Source: Leifsonia poae (GTDB lineage: Bacteria > Actinomycetota > Actinomycetes > Actinomycetales > Microbacteriaceae). From it: DNA of 64,000 nucleotides. The notes under the pieces are model-generated. The model did no database searches. It was not told the DNA's origin and was given only the letters and a program-made list of their open reading frames with translations. Location: positions 258,636-322,635 of the forward strand of contig NZ_BSEN01000015.1 of assembly GCF_027921845.1 (NCBI RefSeq), written 5' to 3'. The first letter of the stretch is position 1; each line of letters opens with the position of its first letter. Position numbers and translations under genes: made by a program. Of this stretch, positions 26,669 to 37,778 are shown in pieces.

Positions 26669-28213
26669 ATTTCAGCTCAGACCGACAGCACCACGGGCAG
26701 CGACGCGGCCGCGGACAACACAAGCTACGACCTGGTGATCGTTTCCAATCGCCTTCCGGTCGACCGCGTCATCGACGACGACGGCACCGCGACGTGGCGT
26801 CCGTCGCCCGGTGGTCTCGTCGCTGCGCTCGAACCCGTGATGCGGGCGGAAGACGGCATCTGGATCGGCTGGGCCGGTGTAGCCGACGAAGACGTCGAGC
26901 CGTTCGAGGCCGACGGCATCAGCATCCACCCCGTGCGGCTCAGCGAGCAGGAGCTGCAGGAGTACTACGAGGGATTCTCGAACGACACCCTCTGGCCGCT
27001 CTATCACGATGTGATCGCGCCGCCGAGCTTCCACCGCGAGTGGTGGGAGAGCTACGTCAAGGTCAATCAGCGGTTCGCGGATGCTGCCGCCGCCGTCTCG
27101 GCCAAGGGCGCCGTGGTCTGGGTGCACGACTACCAGCTGCAGCTCGTCCCGGCGATGCTGCGGGCGGTGCGGCCCGACCTCGTGATCGGCTTCTTCAACC
27201 ACATCCCGTTCCCGCCCTACGGCATCTACTCCCAGCTCCCGTGGCGGCGCCAGATCATCGACGGACTGCTCGGCGCCGACGTCATCGGCTTCCAGCGGGT
27301 GGCGGACGCCGGCAACTTCTCCCGCGCTGTCCGACGGCTCAAGGGCTACGAGACCCGCGGCCCGATCATCGAGGTGCCGATCGACTCCGACGATCCGGAA
27401 GCCGGGTCGCACCGACACGTCACGATGAATCGCCACGGCGGCCTGGTGCGCACCGTGCTCGCACGGCAGTTCCCGATCTCCATCGACGCCGAGCAGTACC
27501 AGACGATGGCGCGCCGGCCCGAGATCCAGGAGCGTGCCCGCCAGATCCGCGAGGAGCTCGGCAACCCGCAGACGATCATGCTCGGCGTCGACCGGCTCGA
27601 CTACACGAAGGGCATCGGCCACCGACTCAAGGCCTTCGGCGAACTGCTCGCCGAGGGCACGCTCTCCGCGGAGGACGTCACGCTCGTCCAGGTCGCGAGC
27701 CCGAGCCGTGAGCGCGTCGAGACCTACAAGCAGCTCCGCGACGAGATCGAGCTGACGGTCGGCCGGATCAACGGCGACTACTCCACCCTGGGGCACACCG
27801 CGATCGCCTACCTGCATCACGGCTACCCCCGCGAGGAGATGGTCGCGCTCTACCTGGCCGCCGACGTCATGCTGGTCACCGCCCTGCGCGACGGCATGAA
27901 TCTGGTCGCCAAAGAGTACGTGGCCACCCGTGTCGACGACGACGGCGTGCTGGTGCTCAGCGAGTTCGCCGGAGCGAGCGACGAGCTGCGCCAGGCGCTG
28001 CTCATCAATCCGCACGACATCGAGGGGCTCAAGGAGACGATCCTGCAGGCCATCGCGATGCCCAGGCGCGAACGGGTGCGACGGATGCGCGCGTTGCGCA
28101 AGCGCGTGCTCACCAACGATGTGGCGAAGTGGTCGGCGTCGTTCCTCGACGCCCTGACGCGCAGTGCGCACGGCGACCACCCGCTGCAGAACCCGCCGGT
28201 CAACCGGCGCTGA
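26669..28213 (+). CDS. otsA: alpha,alpha-trehalose-phosphate synthase (UDP-forming)
   Basis: GT20 enzyme making trehalose 6-phosphate from a sugar nucleotide and glucose 6-phosphate. Landmarks: VIVSNRLPVDRV with the N-loop PSPGGLV, VWVHDYQLQLVPAML, LGVDRLDYTKGIGHRLKAF and LRDGMNLVAKEYVA. The first canonical start, GTG at 26735, would cut the first beta-strand (DLVIVSNRLP). Upstream codons remain GC3-rich and encode SAQTDSTTGSDAAADNTSYDL, typical of OtsA leaders, back to an ATT at 26669 preceded by GGATTGGA. No ATG, GTG or TTG is in frame there. I therefore annotate a probable ATT start (514 aa); the conservative alternative is 26735. otsB follows after 13 nt. Confidence 0.93.
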   Translation: MSAQTDSTTGSDAAADNTSYDLVIVSNRLPVDRVIDDDGTATWRPSPGGLVAALEPVMRAEDGIWIGWAGVADEDVEPFEADGISIHPVRLSEQELQEYYEGFSNDTLWPLYHDVIAPPSFHREWWESYVKVNQRFADAAAAVSAKGAVVWVHDYQLQLVPAMLRAVRPDLVIGFFNHIPFPPYGIYSQLPWRRQIIDGLLGADVIGFQRVADAGNFSRAVRRLKGYETRGPIIEVPIDSDDPEAGSHRHVTMNRHGGLVRTVLARQFPISIDAEQYQTMARRPEIQERARQIREELGNPQTIMLGVDRLDYTKGIGHRLKAFGELLAEGTLSAEDVTLVQVASPSRERVETYKQLRDEIELTVGRINGDYSTLGHTAIAYLHHGYPREEMVALYLAADVMLVTALRDGMNLVAKEYVATRVDDDGVLVLSEFAGASDELRQALLINPHDIEGLKETILQAIAMPRRERVRRMRALRKRVLTNDVAKWSASFLDALTRSAHGDHPLQNPPVNRR

Positions 28214-28226
28214 ACCAGAAAGAAGC

Positions 28227-29036
28227 ATGACCGAGACACCTCTTCCCACTCCCACCGAGTCCGCCATCGCGCTGGCCGCCGCCCTCAAGCAGTTCGCGGC
28301 CGCCGATCGCGTGCTCCTCGCGCTCGATTTCGACGGCACACTGGCGCCGTTCGTCGACAAGCCCAAGTCGGCGAGAGCGCTTCCGGAGTCGAAGGCGGCT
28401 CTCGAGAAGCTCGAGCGCACGCCGGACACCTGGGTCGCCTACGTCTCCGGGCGTCCGCTGTCGAGTCTCGAGATCGTGACGGAGGCCGACGAGGACGCCC
28501 TGCTGATCGGCTCGCACGGCGTGGAGGTGCGGTTCGGGCGCGATGGCGTCTCGCTCGACCTCAGTGACGAGGAGCGGTCGACGCTGACCCGTCTGGGCGA
28601 GGTGCTGCAGCAGCTGGTCGACAGCGTTCCCGGCACCCGGCTCGAGGTGAAGCCGGTCGGCTTCGGCGTGCACTACCGGCTCCTCGAGGAGACGGACGGC
28701 GCCGACGTGGTGCGCCGGGCCTACGAGGCCGCTGCGACGGTGAGCGACTCGCTCACCATCCGCGACGGCAAGGACATCATCGAGTTCTCGGTGCGCGGCG
28801 CCGACAAGGGCGACGGCATCGAGCGCCTCCGCGAGTACACGGCGGCGAACGCTGTGCTCTTCGCGGGCGACGATGTGACCGACGAAGACGGCTTCCGCGT
28901 GCTGCGCGTCGAGTCCGGCGACATCGGCATCAAAGTGGGCGACGGCGAGACTCTGGCGCAGTTCCGGCTCGCCGACGAGAAGGCCGTCGCGGCCATGCTG
29001 ACACTGCTCGCGGAGGCCCGCGCGTCGCGCGCGTGA
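28227..29036 (+). CDS. otsB: trehalose-6-phosphate phosphatase
   Basis: A 269-aa HAD-superfamily phosphatase. Motif I LLALDFDGTLAPF (nucleophile and acid/base Asp), motif II VSGRPL, a cap domain, and motif IV LFAGDDVTDEDGFRVL are all intact. It dephosphorylates trehalose 6-phosphate to trehalose, the step after OtsA, in the cytoplasm. AGAAAGAAG precedes the ATG, and the gene lies 13 nt after otsA in an obvious operon. Its degradative counterpart may be the GH15 trehalase at 13744-15531. Confidence 0.95.
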   Translation: MTETPLPTPTESAIALAAALKQFAAADRVLLALDFDGTLAPFVDKPKSARALPESKAALEKLERTPDTWVAYVSGRPLSSLEIVTEADEDALLIGSHGVEVRFGRDGVSLDLSDEERSTLTRLGEVLQQLVDSVPGTRLEVKPVGFGVHYRLLEETDGADVVRRAYEAAATVSDSLTIRDGKDIIEFSVRGADKGDGIERLREYTAANAVLFAGDDVTDEDGFRVLRVESGDIGIKVGDGETLAQFRLADEKAVAAMLTLLAEARASRA

Positions 29037-29066
29037 CACATGGTCCGAGTGGCATGCGCGACGTCC

Positions 29067-29072
29067 TAGAGT
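29067..29072 (+). promoter_or_regulatory. -10 hexamer of a probable leaderless ilvD promoter
   Basis: TAGAGT lies 6 nt before the ilvD ATG, and there is no Shine-Dalgarno sequence between otsB and ilvD. Transcription would start at or next to the A of the ATG. Confidence 0.45.
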
Positions 29073-29078
29073 TGATCC

Positions 29079-30773
29079 ATGCCTGACATCGATTGGAAAC
29101 CGCGCTCACGCGTCGTCACCGACGGCATCGAAGCAACCACCAGCCGGGGGATGCTTCGAGCGGTCGGTATGGGCGACGCCGACTGGGAGAAGCCGCAGAT
29201 CGGCATCGCGAGCTCGTGGAACGAGATCACCCCCTGCAACCTGTCGCTCGACCGCCTCGCACAGGGCGCGAAAGAGGGAGTGCACTCCGGCGGCGGCTAT
29301 CCGCTCCAGTTCGGCACCATCTCCGTTTCCGACGGCATCTCGATGGGCCACGAGGGGATGCACTTCTCGCTCGTCTCCCGTGAGGTCATCGCCGACTCGG
29401 TCGAGACCGTCATGATGGCGGAGCGCCTCGACGGCACCGTCCTGCTCGCGGGCTGCGACAAGTCGCTCCCCGGCATGCTGATGGCCGCCGCGCGCCTCGA
29501 CCTCTCCGCGGTGTTCCTCTACGCCGGCTCGATCGCCCCCGGCTGGGTCAAGCTCTCCGACGGCACCGAGAAGGACGTCACGATCATCGACTCCTTCGAG
29601 GCCGTCGGCGCCTGCAAGGCGGGCAAGATGAGCGAAGAGGACCTCAAGCGCATCGAGTGCGCCATCGCACCGGGCGAAGGCGCCTGCGGCGGCATGTACA
29701 CCGCGAACACCATGGCGTCGGTCGCAGAGGCGCTCGGCATGAGCCTCCCCGGCTCGGCAGCGCCGCCCTCGGCCGACCGCCGCCGCGACTACTTCGCCCA
29801 CCGCTCCGGCGAGGCCGTGGTCAACCTGCTCAAGCTGGGCATCACCGCGCGCGACATCATGACCAAGGAGGCGTTCGAGAACGCCATCGCCGTCGCGATG
29901 GCGTTCGGAGGCTCCACCAACGTCGTGCTTCACCTGCTGGCGATCGCCAGGGAGGCCGAGGTCGACCTCACCATCGACGACTTCAACCGCATCGGCGACA
30001 AGGTGCCGCACATCGGCGACCTCAAGCCCTTCGGCAAGTACGTCATGAACGACGTCGACCGCCACGGCGGTGTCCCCGTCGTCATGAAGGCGCTCCTCGA
30101 CGCCGGCCTGCTGCACGGCGACTGCCTCACCGTCACCGGCAAGACCGTCGCCGAGAACCTCGCCGAGATCAACCCGCCCGCTCCGGACGGCGAGGTCATG
30201 CGCTCGCTCGACAACCCCATCCACGCGACCGGTGGCATCACGATCCTCAAGGGCTCGCTCGCCCCCGAGGGCGCCGTGGTCAAGACCGCCGGCTTCGACG
30301 CCGAGGTGTTCGAGGGCCCCGCCCGTGTGTTCGAGCGCGAGCGTGCTGCCATGGACGCACTCACCGAGGGCAGGATCAACGCCGGCGACGTCGTGATCAT
30401 CCGCTACGAGGGTCCGAAGGGCGGCCCGGGCATGCGCGAGATGCTCGCCATCACCGCCGCCATCAAGGGCGCAGGCCTCGGCAAGGATGTACTACTATTG
30501 ACCGACGGACGATTCTCAGGCGGCACAACCGGCCTGTGCATCGGCCACATAGCACCCGAAGCGGTGGACGCAGGTCCCATCGCCTTCGTGCGCGATGGTG
30601 ATCTGATACGGGTCGATATCGCGGCTCGCTCCCTCGACCTACTTGTCGACGAGTCTGAGCTGACCGCCCGCCGTGAAGGCTGGGCGCCGCTTCCTCCGCG
30701 CTATACCCGTGGCGTTCTCGCTAAGTACTCCAAGCTCGTGCACTCCGCTGCGGAGGGCGCGGTCACGGGGTAG
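29079..30773 (+). CDS. ilvD: dihydroxy-acid dehydratase
   Basis: A 564-aa enzyme dehydrating 2,3-dihydroxy acids to 2-keto acids, the third common step of isoleucine/valine synthesis. Conserved blocks: [15 protein letters not shown] and [13 protein letters not shown] (iron-sulfur cysteines), [15 protein letters not shown], and [21 protein letters not shown] (C-terminal active-site serine region). Length and motifs are normal. Odd feature: from about 30486 to the stop, codon use switches abruptly (GTA CTA CTA TTG, two ATA codons, CGA, TCA), unlike the rest of the gene and its neighbours, while the protein stays conserved. It is followed by ilvB after 48 nt. Confidence 0.96.
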   Translation: MPDIDWKPRSRVVTDGIEATTSRGMLRAVGMGDADWEKPQIGIASSWNEITPCNLSLDRLAQGAKEGVHSGGGYPLQFGTISVSDGISMGHEGMHFSLVSREVIADSVETVMMAERLDGTVLLAGCDKSLPGMLMAAARLDLSAVFLYAGSIAPGWVKLSDGTEKDVTIIDSFEAVGACKAGKMSEEDLKRIECAIAPGEGACGGMYTANTMASVAEALGMSLPGSAAPPSADRRRDYFAHRSGEAVVNLLKLGITARDIMTKEAFENAIAVAMAFGGSTNVVLHLLAIAREAEVDLTIDDFNRIGDKVPHIGDLKPFGKYVMNDVDRHGGVPVVMKALLDAGLLHGDCLTVTGKTVAENLAEINPPAPDGEVMRSLDNPIHATGGITILKGSLAPEGAVVKTAGFDAEVFEGPARVFERERAAMDALTEGRINAGDVVIIRYEGPKGGPGMREMLAITAAIKGAGLGKDVLLLTDGRFSGGTTGLCIGHIAPEAVDAGPIAFVRDGDLIRVDIAARSLDLLVDESELTARREGWAPLPPRYTRGVLAKYSKLVHSAAEGAVTG

Positions 30774-30821
30774 TCCGCGCCCCACTATCAACCGTTACGT
30801 ACGTTAGGGACTCGCTTACAC

Positions 30822-32630
30822 ATGTCCTCGGAAACCAGTACCCCCAGTACCGTGTTGCCCACCGCGATGCCTGGTAAGGCCTCGCCCGAACTCCTGACGG
30901 GCTCGCAGTCCGTCGTCCGCACCCTCGAACTGCTCGGCGTCGACAACGTCTTCGGGCTGCCGGGCGGTGCGATCCTTCCGATCTACGACGCGATCATGGA
31001 CTCCACCGCGATCCGACACGTGCTGGTGCGCCACGAACAGGGCGCCGGGCACGCGGCCGAGGGCTACGCCTCGGCCAGCGGCAAGGTCGGCGTCGCCATG
31101 GCCACCTCTGGCCCCGGCGCCACCAATCTGGTCACCGCGATCATGGACGCGCACATGGACTCCGTTCCGGTGGTCTTCATCACCGGCCAGGTCTTCTCCA
31201 CCCTGATGGGCACGGACGCGTTCCAGGAGGCCGACATCGTAGGCATCACGATGCCGATCACGAAGCACTCCTTCCTCGTGAAGGATGCGGCGGACATCCC
31301 TTCGACGATCGCCGCGGCGTACCACATCGCCGGCACGGGCCGTCCCGGTCCGGTGCTCGTCGACATCACCAAGGACGCGCAGCAGAACACGGTGCCGTTC
31401 GTGTGGCCGCCGAAGATCGACCTGCCGGGTTACCGGCCGATCACGAAGGCGCACGGCAAGCAGATCCTGGCCGCGGCGCAGATGCTGGCCGAGGCCAAGA
31501 AGCCGATCCTCTACGTGGGCGGCGGCGTCATCCGGTCGCGGGCGTCGAAGGAACTGCTCGAGCTCGCCGAGGTGACGGGCGTCCCCGTGACGACCACGCT
31601 GATGGCCCGCGGGGCCTTTCCCGACTCGCACAAGCAGCACCTCGGCATGCCCGGCATGCACGGCACGGTGCCCGCGGTGCTCGCCCTCCAGGAGTCGGAT
31701 CTGATCATCTCGCTCGGCGCACGCTTCGACGACCGCGTGACGGGGAACACCTCGCTGTTCGCTCCGAACGCCAAGATCGTGCACGTCGACGTCGACCCGG
31801 CCGAGATCTCCAAGATCCGTGTCGCCGACGTCCCCATCGTCGGCGATGCCAAGGACGTCATCGTCGATCTGACCGCCGCGTACACCGACGCGATCAAGGA
31901 GACGACGCCCGACATCATCGAGTGGTGGACGTACCTGAACGGACTCCGCGAGGAGTTCCCGCTCGGGTTCTCGCCGACCACCGACGGTCTGCTGGCTCCC
32001 CAGCACGTCATCAAGCGCATCGGCGAGCTCACCGGGCCGGAGGGCATCTACGCCGCCGGCGTCGGACAGCACCAGATGTGGGCCGCGCAGTTCATCGCCT
32101 ACGAGCGCCCGAACTCATGGCTCAACTCCGGTGGTGCGGGAACGATGGGCTACTCGGTGCCCGCCGCCATGGGTGCCAAGGTCGCCGAGCCCGACCGCGT
32201 CGTCTGGTCGATCGACGGCGACGGATGCTTCCAGATGACCAATCAGGAGCTCGCCACCTGCACGATCAACAACATCCCGATCAAGGTGGCGATCATCAAC
32301 AACTCGTCGCTCGGGATGGTGCGCCAGTGGCAGACGCTGTTCTACGACGGCCGCTACTCGAACACCGACCTCAACACCGGTCACGACACGATCCGCGTCC
32401 CCGACTTCGTGAAGCTGGCCGAGGCGTACGGCGCCCTCGGCATCCGGGTCACGAAAGAAGAAGAGGTCGACGCGGCCATCAAGCTCGCGCTCGAGACGAA
32501 CGACCGCCCGGTCGTCATCGACTTCGTGGTGAGCGCCGACGCCATGGTCTGGCCGATGGTCCCCCAGGGCGTCAGCAACAGCTATGTGCAGTACGCCCGC
32601 GAGCACAGCCCCGCCTTCGGAGAGGAGTAA
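30822..32630 (+). CDS. ilvB: acetolactate synthase large (catalytic) subunit
   Basis: A 602-aa ThDP enzyme. Landmarks: [16 protein letters not shown] and [16 protein letters not shown] (PYR domain with catalytic Glu), [16 protein letters not shown], the FAD-binding middle domain ([12 protein letters not shown]), and the ThDP motif [15 protein letters not shown]...[12 protein letters not shown]. It condenses pyruvate with pyruvate or 2-ketobutyrate, opening branched-chain amino acid synthesis. The small subunit gene follows after 3 nt. The 48-nt gap to ilvD is too short for a peptide attenuator. Confidence 0.97.
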   Translation: MSSETSTPSTVLPTAMPGKASPELLTGSQSVVRTLELLGVDNVFGLPGGAILPIYDAIMDSTAIRHVLVRHEQGAGHAAEGYASASGKVGVAMATSGPGATNLVTAIMDAHMDSVPVVFITGQVFSTLMGTDAFQEADIVGITMPITKHSFLVKDAADIPSTIAAAYHIAGTGRPGPVLVDITKDAQQNTVPFVWPPKIDLPGYRPITKAHGKQILAAAQMLAEAKKPILYVGGGVIRSRASKELLELAEVTGVPVTTTLMARGAFPDSHKQHLGMPGMHGTVPAVLALQESDLIISLGARFDDRVTGNTSLFAPNAKIVHVDVDPAEISKIRVADVPIVGDAKDVIVDLTAAYTDAIKETTPDIIEWWTYLNGLREEFPLGFSPTTDGLLAPQHVIKRIGELTGPEGIYAAGVGQHQMWAAQFIAYERPNSWLNSGGAGTMGYSVPAAMGAKVAEPDRVVWSIDGDGCFQMTNQELATCTINNIPIKVAIINNSSLGMVRQWQTLFYDGRYSNTDLNTGHDTIRVPDFVKLAEAYGALGIRVTKEEEVDAAIKLALETNDRPVVIDFVVSADAMVWPMVPQGVSNSYVQYAREHSPAFGEE

Positions 32631-32633
32631 CCC

Positions 32634-34233
<1,600 letters not shown>

Positions 34234-34261
34234 GCGCGTGCCCGCTGAACTAGCCTGAGAG

Positions 34262-34303
34262 GTGCCGCCGCCCTCCGCCTCTGCGGAGTGGCGCGGCACT
34301 TTT
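34262..34303 (+). terminator. rho-independent terminator of the ilv operon
   Basis: A two-part stem: GTGCCGC (34262-34268) with GCGGCAC (34293-34299), and inside it CTCCGC-CTCT-GCGGAG (34273-34288), followed directly by TTTT (34300-34303). It lies 29 nt after the ilvC stop. Confidence 0.85.
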
Positions 34304-34348
34304 CTGCTTCGCCGGGGACGCGCGGAGCCCGCTTCGTGAGGAGAACCG

Positions 34349-35077
34349 GTGAACCGTCGACTCGCCGTCGAGATCGCAGTGCAGGACCGAGCAGGGGTCC
34401 GCGTCGCGCTCGACGCCGACGCCGATCGCATCGAGCTGTGCTCCGCGCTCGGCATGGGCGGCCTCACCCCGTCAGCCGGGCTGATCGCGGCGGCCGTCGC
34501 CGAAGCGGCTGAGCACGGCCACGACGGGTTCGTGCACGTGCTGGTGCGCCCGCGCGGCGGCGGCTTCGTCTACACGCCCGACGAGGTCGAGCTCACGATG
34601 GCCGACATCCGCCATGCGCGCGAGGCGGGAGCATCCGGTGTCGTGGTCGGAGCCTTGGACGAGATCGGCGCCGTCGACGTCGCGACGGTCGGCCGGTTCG
34701 TCGAGGCGGCCGGTGGGCTCGATGTGACGTTCCATCGCGCGATCGACATCGTGCCCGACCCCATCGGGGCGCTCGAGCAGCTCGTCGGGCTCGGCGTGCG
34801 CCGCATCCTGACCTCCGGGGGCGAGGCCCGCAGCATCGACGGCGTCGGGATGCTCGCAGCGCTGAGCGCAGAGGCATCCGGTCGCATCCAGGTGATGGCG
34901 GGCGGGGGAGTCACCGTGCCCGACATCCTCGCTCTCGCGGCGACCGGCGTGGATGCGGTGCATCTGTCGGCGCGGACCGTCGCACTGGGCGCTCCGAGCG
35001 GGCCGGGCGGGGGCGACTCCTCCTACGACCTGACGGACGCCTCCGTCGTGCGCGCGGCGATCGCCGCCGCGGCCTGA
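34349..35077 (+). CDS. cutC: CutC-family TIM-barrel protein
   Basis: A 242-aa CutC protein with VEIAVQDRAG, ADADRIELCSALGMGGLTPS, VLVRPRGGGFVYT, FHRAID and LTSGGEARS...IQVMAGGGV. The family was named for copper homeostasis, but its biochemical activity is unresolved. The start is a GTG at 34349 with a GTGAGGAG upstream. It stands alone after the ilv terminator and is convergent with the DoxX-like gene. Confidence 0.9.
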   Translation: MNRRLAVEIAVQDRAGVRVALDADADRIELCSALGMGGLTPSAGLIAAAVAEAAEHGHDGFVHVLVRPRGGGFVYTPDEVELTMADIRHAREAGASGVVVGALDEIGAVDVATVGRFVEAAGGLDVTFHRAIDIVPDPIGALEQLVGLGVRRILTSGGEARSIDGVGMLAALSAEASGRIQVMAGGGVTVPDILALAATGVDAVHLSARTVALGAPSGPGGGDSSYDLTDASVVRAAIAAAA

Positions 35078-35083
35078 TCCGCT

Positions 35084-35117
35084 CGTCTCAGAGCGCGACG
35101 AACCGTCTCAGAGCGCG
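35084..35117. repeat. direct repeat of 14 bp (20-bp period)
   Basis: CGTCTCAGAGCGCG occurs at 35084-35097 and 35104-35117. The second copy covers the last codons and stop of the DoxX-like gene. It is probably a small local duplication. Confidence 0.8.
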
Positions 35118-35497
35118 CAGAACACGCACAGCGCGATCAGCAGGAGCTGCAGCAGGAGACGCGTCACCAGCGGCGTCGCCAGCTTTCCGAAGCGCTCGGG
35201 ATGGCGCGCGGCATAGGCGTTGGCGGGGAACACGGCGACCAGGAAGACAGCGAGCAGGATCGCGGCCGCCACCCGCGTCGGAGGCAGCAGCAGCCCGACG
35301 CCGCCGGCGATCTCGCACACCCCGGTGACCGCCACGAGCACCTCGGGTCGCAGCATTCCCGACCAGCGCATCCGGGGCGGGATCATCTTCGCCATCGTGC
35401 GCCGGGCGCCGGGCCGGAAGTGCAGGACACCCATGAAAACGAACACGGCGGCGAGGGCGATCCGCACGACGAGCTGCACGGTTTCGAAGACGGTCAT
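35108..35497 (-). CDS. DoxX-like small membrane protein
   Basis: A 129-aa protein with four hydrophobic segments. It starts MTVFETVQLVVRIALAAVFVFMGVLHF and contains MRWSGMLRPEVLVAVTGVCEIAGGVGLLLPPTR in shorter pieces, the GxxE-GGxxLL pattern of DoxX/DoxD-like proteins. The function is unknown; related proteins are linked to redox or membrane stress. An ATG at 35512 would add five residues but has no better ribosome-binding site. The neighbour upstream (serA) is divergent. Confidence 0.75.
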   Translation of the reverse strand: MTVFETVQLVVRIALAAVFVFMGVLHFRPGARRTMAKMIPPRMRWSGMLRPEVLVAVTGVCEIAGGVGLLLPPTRVAAAILLAVFLVAVFPANAYAARHPERFGKLATPLVTRLLLQLLLIALCVFCAL

Positions 35498-35634
35498 CGG
35501 TCCAGTCTGCATGCTGCGCGGGGCGTAACGCGGCGAAAGGCACCCCACGCCAGCCGGTAGAGTGTGTGCTGATCGCGCCCCAATGATCGTGGCGCTCGCC
35601 TCCCAAGCCTGCTCCCACCCAAAGGAACTGCCAC

Positions 35635-37227
35635 GTGACAAAGCCGGTCGTGCTGATCGCCGAAGAACTTTCGCCCGCTACCGTCGACGCCCTCGGGCCG
35701 GACTTCGAGATCCGCTCGGTCGACGGAACCGACCGCCCGGCGCTCCTGTCCGCGGTCACGGACGCGGACGCGATCCTGGTGCGCTCCGCCACGAAGGTCG
35801 ACGAGGAGGTCATCGCCGCCGCGCCGAAGCTGCGCGTCGTCGCGCGTGCCGGCGTCGGGCTCGACAACGTCGACATCAAGGCGGCCACCACCGCCGGCGT
35901 CATGGTGGTCAACGCGCCCACCTCCAACATCATCTCGGCCGCCGAGCTCACCGTCGGTCACATCCTGAGCCTCGCCCGTCACATCCCGGCGGCCCACAGC
36001 GCGCTCGCGCAGGGACAGTGGAAGCGCTCGAAGTACACCGGCGTCGAACTCTACGAGAAGACCGTCGGGATCATCGGCCTCGGCCGCATCGGCGCCCTCA
36101 TCACCGCGCGTCTGCAGGCGTTCGGCACCAAGGTCGTCGCGTACGACCCCTACGTCACCTCGGCCCGCGCCCAGCAGCTCGGTGTGCAGCTGGTGACGCT
36201 CGACGAACTGCTCGCCGAGGCCGACTTCATCACCATCCACATGCCGAAGACCCCCGAGACCACGGGCATGATCAGCGACGACCAGCTCGCGCTGATGAAG
36301 CCGACCGCGTTCATCGTGAACGTCGCCCGCGGCGGACTGATCGACGAGGACGCCCTCTACCGCGCGCTCTCGACCCACTCGATCGCCGGCGCCGGTCTCG
36401 ACGTCTTCGTCAGCGAGCCCCCGACGGACTCCCCGCTGCTCGCGCTCGAGAACGTCGTCGTCACCCCGCACCTCGGTGCGTCGACCGACGAGGCCCAGGA
36501 GAAGGCGGGTGTCTCGGTCGCCAAGTCGGTGCGCCTCGCGCTGTCGGGCGAACTGGTGCCCGACGCGGTCAACGTCGCCGGCGGCGTCATCGACCCGTAC
36601 GTGCGTCCCGGCATCCCGCTCGTCGAGAAGCTCGGCCAGGTCTTCTCCGGCCTCGCGCACAGCCCGCTGACCAGCGTCGACGTCGAGGTGCGCGGCGAGC
36701 TCGTCGACTACGACGTGAGCGTGCTGAAGCTGGCCGCGCTCAAGGGCATCTTCACCAAGGTGGTCAGCGAGACCGTCTCGTACGTCAACGCGCCCCTGCT
36801 CGCCGAACAGCGCGGCATCGAGGTGCGACTCATCACCGACTCGGTCAGCGAGGAGTACCGCAACCTCATCACCCTGCGCGGCGCGCTCAGCGACGGCTCG
36901 CAGGTGTCGGTCTCCGGCACGCTGACCGGTACGAAGCAGATCGAGAAGATCGTCGAGATCAACGGCTACGACGTCGAGGTCCCGATCGCCGAGCACCTGA
37001 TCGTCATGGTGTACGACGACCGCCCGGGCATCGTCGCGGTCTACGGCCAGGAGTTCGGCGAGGCGGAGATCAACATCGCCGGCATGCAGATCGCCCGCAC
37101 CTCGGCCGGAGGCAAGGCGCTGAGCGTGCTCACCGTCGACTCGCGCATCCCCGAGGGCCTGCTCGAGAAGGTGCGCGTCGCGATCGACGCCGATCTCATG
37201 CAGGAGATCGACATCACCGAGTCGTAG
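35635..37227 (+). CDS. serA: D-3-phosphoglycerate dehydrogenase (long form with ACT domain)
   Basis: A 530-aa enzyme of the actinobacterial/Mycobacterium type. It has an N-terminal substrate domain, Rossmann domain (GIIGLGRIGALITARLQAFG), catalytic R-E-H set (VNVARGGLIDEDALY, DVFVSEPP, TPHLGAST), an allosteric substrate-binding domain, and a C-terminal ACT domain (VMVYDDRPGIVAVYGQEFGEAEINIAGMQ in parts) for serine feedback. The start is a GTG at 35635 with AAAGGAACTGCCAC upstream. A TAGAGT -10 at 35558-35563 gives a ~65-nt leader that can form a 5-bp GCGCC/GGCGC hairpin. Confidence 0.97.
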   Translation: MTKPVVLIAEELSPATVDALGPDFEIRSVDGTDRPALLSAVTDADAILVRSATKVDEEVIAAAPKLRVVARAGVGLDNVDIKAATTAGVMVVNAPTSNIISAAELTVGHILSLARHIPAAHSALAQGQWKRSKYTGVELYEKTVGIIGLGRIGALITARLQAFGTKVVAYDPYVTSARAQQLGVQLVTLDELLAEADFITIHMPKTPETTGMISDDQLALMKPTAFIVNVARGGLIDEDALYRALSTHSIAGAGLDVFVSEPPTDSPLLALENVVVTPHLGASTDEAQEKAGVSVAKSVRLALSGELVPDAVNVAGGVIDPYVRPGIPLVEKLGQVFSGLAHSPLTSVDVEVRGELVDYDVSVLKLAALKGIFTKVVSETVSYVNAPLLAEQRGIEVRLITDSVSEEYRNLITLRGALSDGSQVSVSGTLTGTKQIEKIVEINGYDVEVPIAEHLIVMVYDDRPGIVAVYGQEFGEAEINIAGMQIARTSAGGKALSVLTVDSRIPEGLLEKVRVAIDADLMQEIDITES

Positions 37228-37326
37228 CGGATCTTTTTTCGACTGCGCTGTCGATTTCTGCGGCAGGCTTGCGTCGTACTGGTGTTCACATCAGAAGCGC
37301 GCAAGCGCACGACGTAGGGAGACATC

Positions 37327-37692
37327 ATGTCCGACGAATACGTGATCCTCATCCGCGAGCCCAACTGGAACCCCGACGAGATCTCGGCGGAGGACTGGCA
37401 GGCAGCGATGGCAGGGCATGCGGCGTTCCAGGAGGCGGTCGCGCTGGCCGGCGAGAAGATCACCGCCAGCGCCGCTCTGCAGCCCATCTCGGCCGCGACG
37501 AAGATCACCCCGCAGGCGGGTGGGAAGCCGGTGCTCACCGACGGTCCGTTCGGCGAGACCCGCGAGGTCGTCACCGGGTTCTACAGCTTCACCGCCTCCA
37601 GCCCGGATCAGGCGCGCGAGCTCGCGTCCATGATCCCGACGGAGGGTTGGCTCGAGCTGTTCCCGGTGCTCGTGCTCGACTCGGTGCGCTGA
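37327..37692 (+). CDS. DGPF-domain / YCII-related protein, partner of the second ECF42 sigma factor
   Basis: A 121-aa YCII-family protein with the LTDGPFGETREVVTGFYSF block. It stands 86 nt upstream of an ECF42 sigma gene on the same strand, repeating the arrangement at 823-2423. It has a clear AGGGAGA ribosome-binding site. Unlike the first pair, the two genes do not overlap. Function as for the family: associated with the sigma factor, activity unknown. Confidence 0.88.
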   Translation: MSDEYVILIREPNWNPDEISAEDWQAAMAGHAAFQEAVALAGEKITASAALQPISAATKITPQAGGKPVLTDGPFGETREVVTGFYSFTASSPDQARELASMIPTEGWLELFPVLVLDSVR

Positions 37693-37778
37693 TCGTCGAC
37701 CCGGTGGTCACGGCGTCCGTGCCCTGACCGGCGCCGCGGGCGATTGTGCCCGCGCCGCCCGTCACGGTTGAATGAGCT

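Noticed and set aside
30774-30821. A leader-peptide attenuator before ilvB
   Set aside because: The gap is 48 nt, with no branched-chain-codon-rich short ORF and no terminator hairpin.
35558-35634. A riboswitch in the serA leader
   Set aside because: The leader is about 70 nt and forms only a 5-bp hairpin. It contains no recognisable aptamer core.
37228-37290. A rho-independent terminator after serA
   Set aside because: A T6 run is present, but no stable stem precedes it. The CGAC/GTCG pair lies after the T-run and is only 4 bp.
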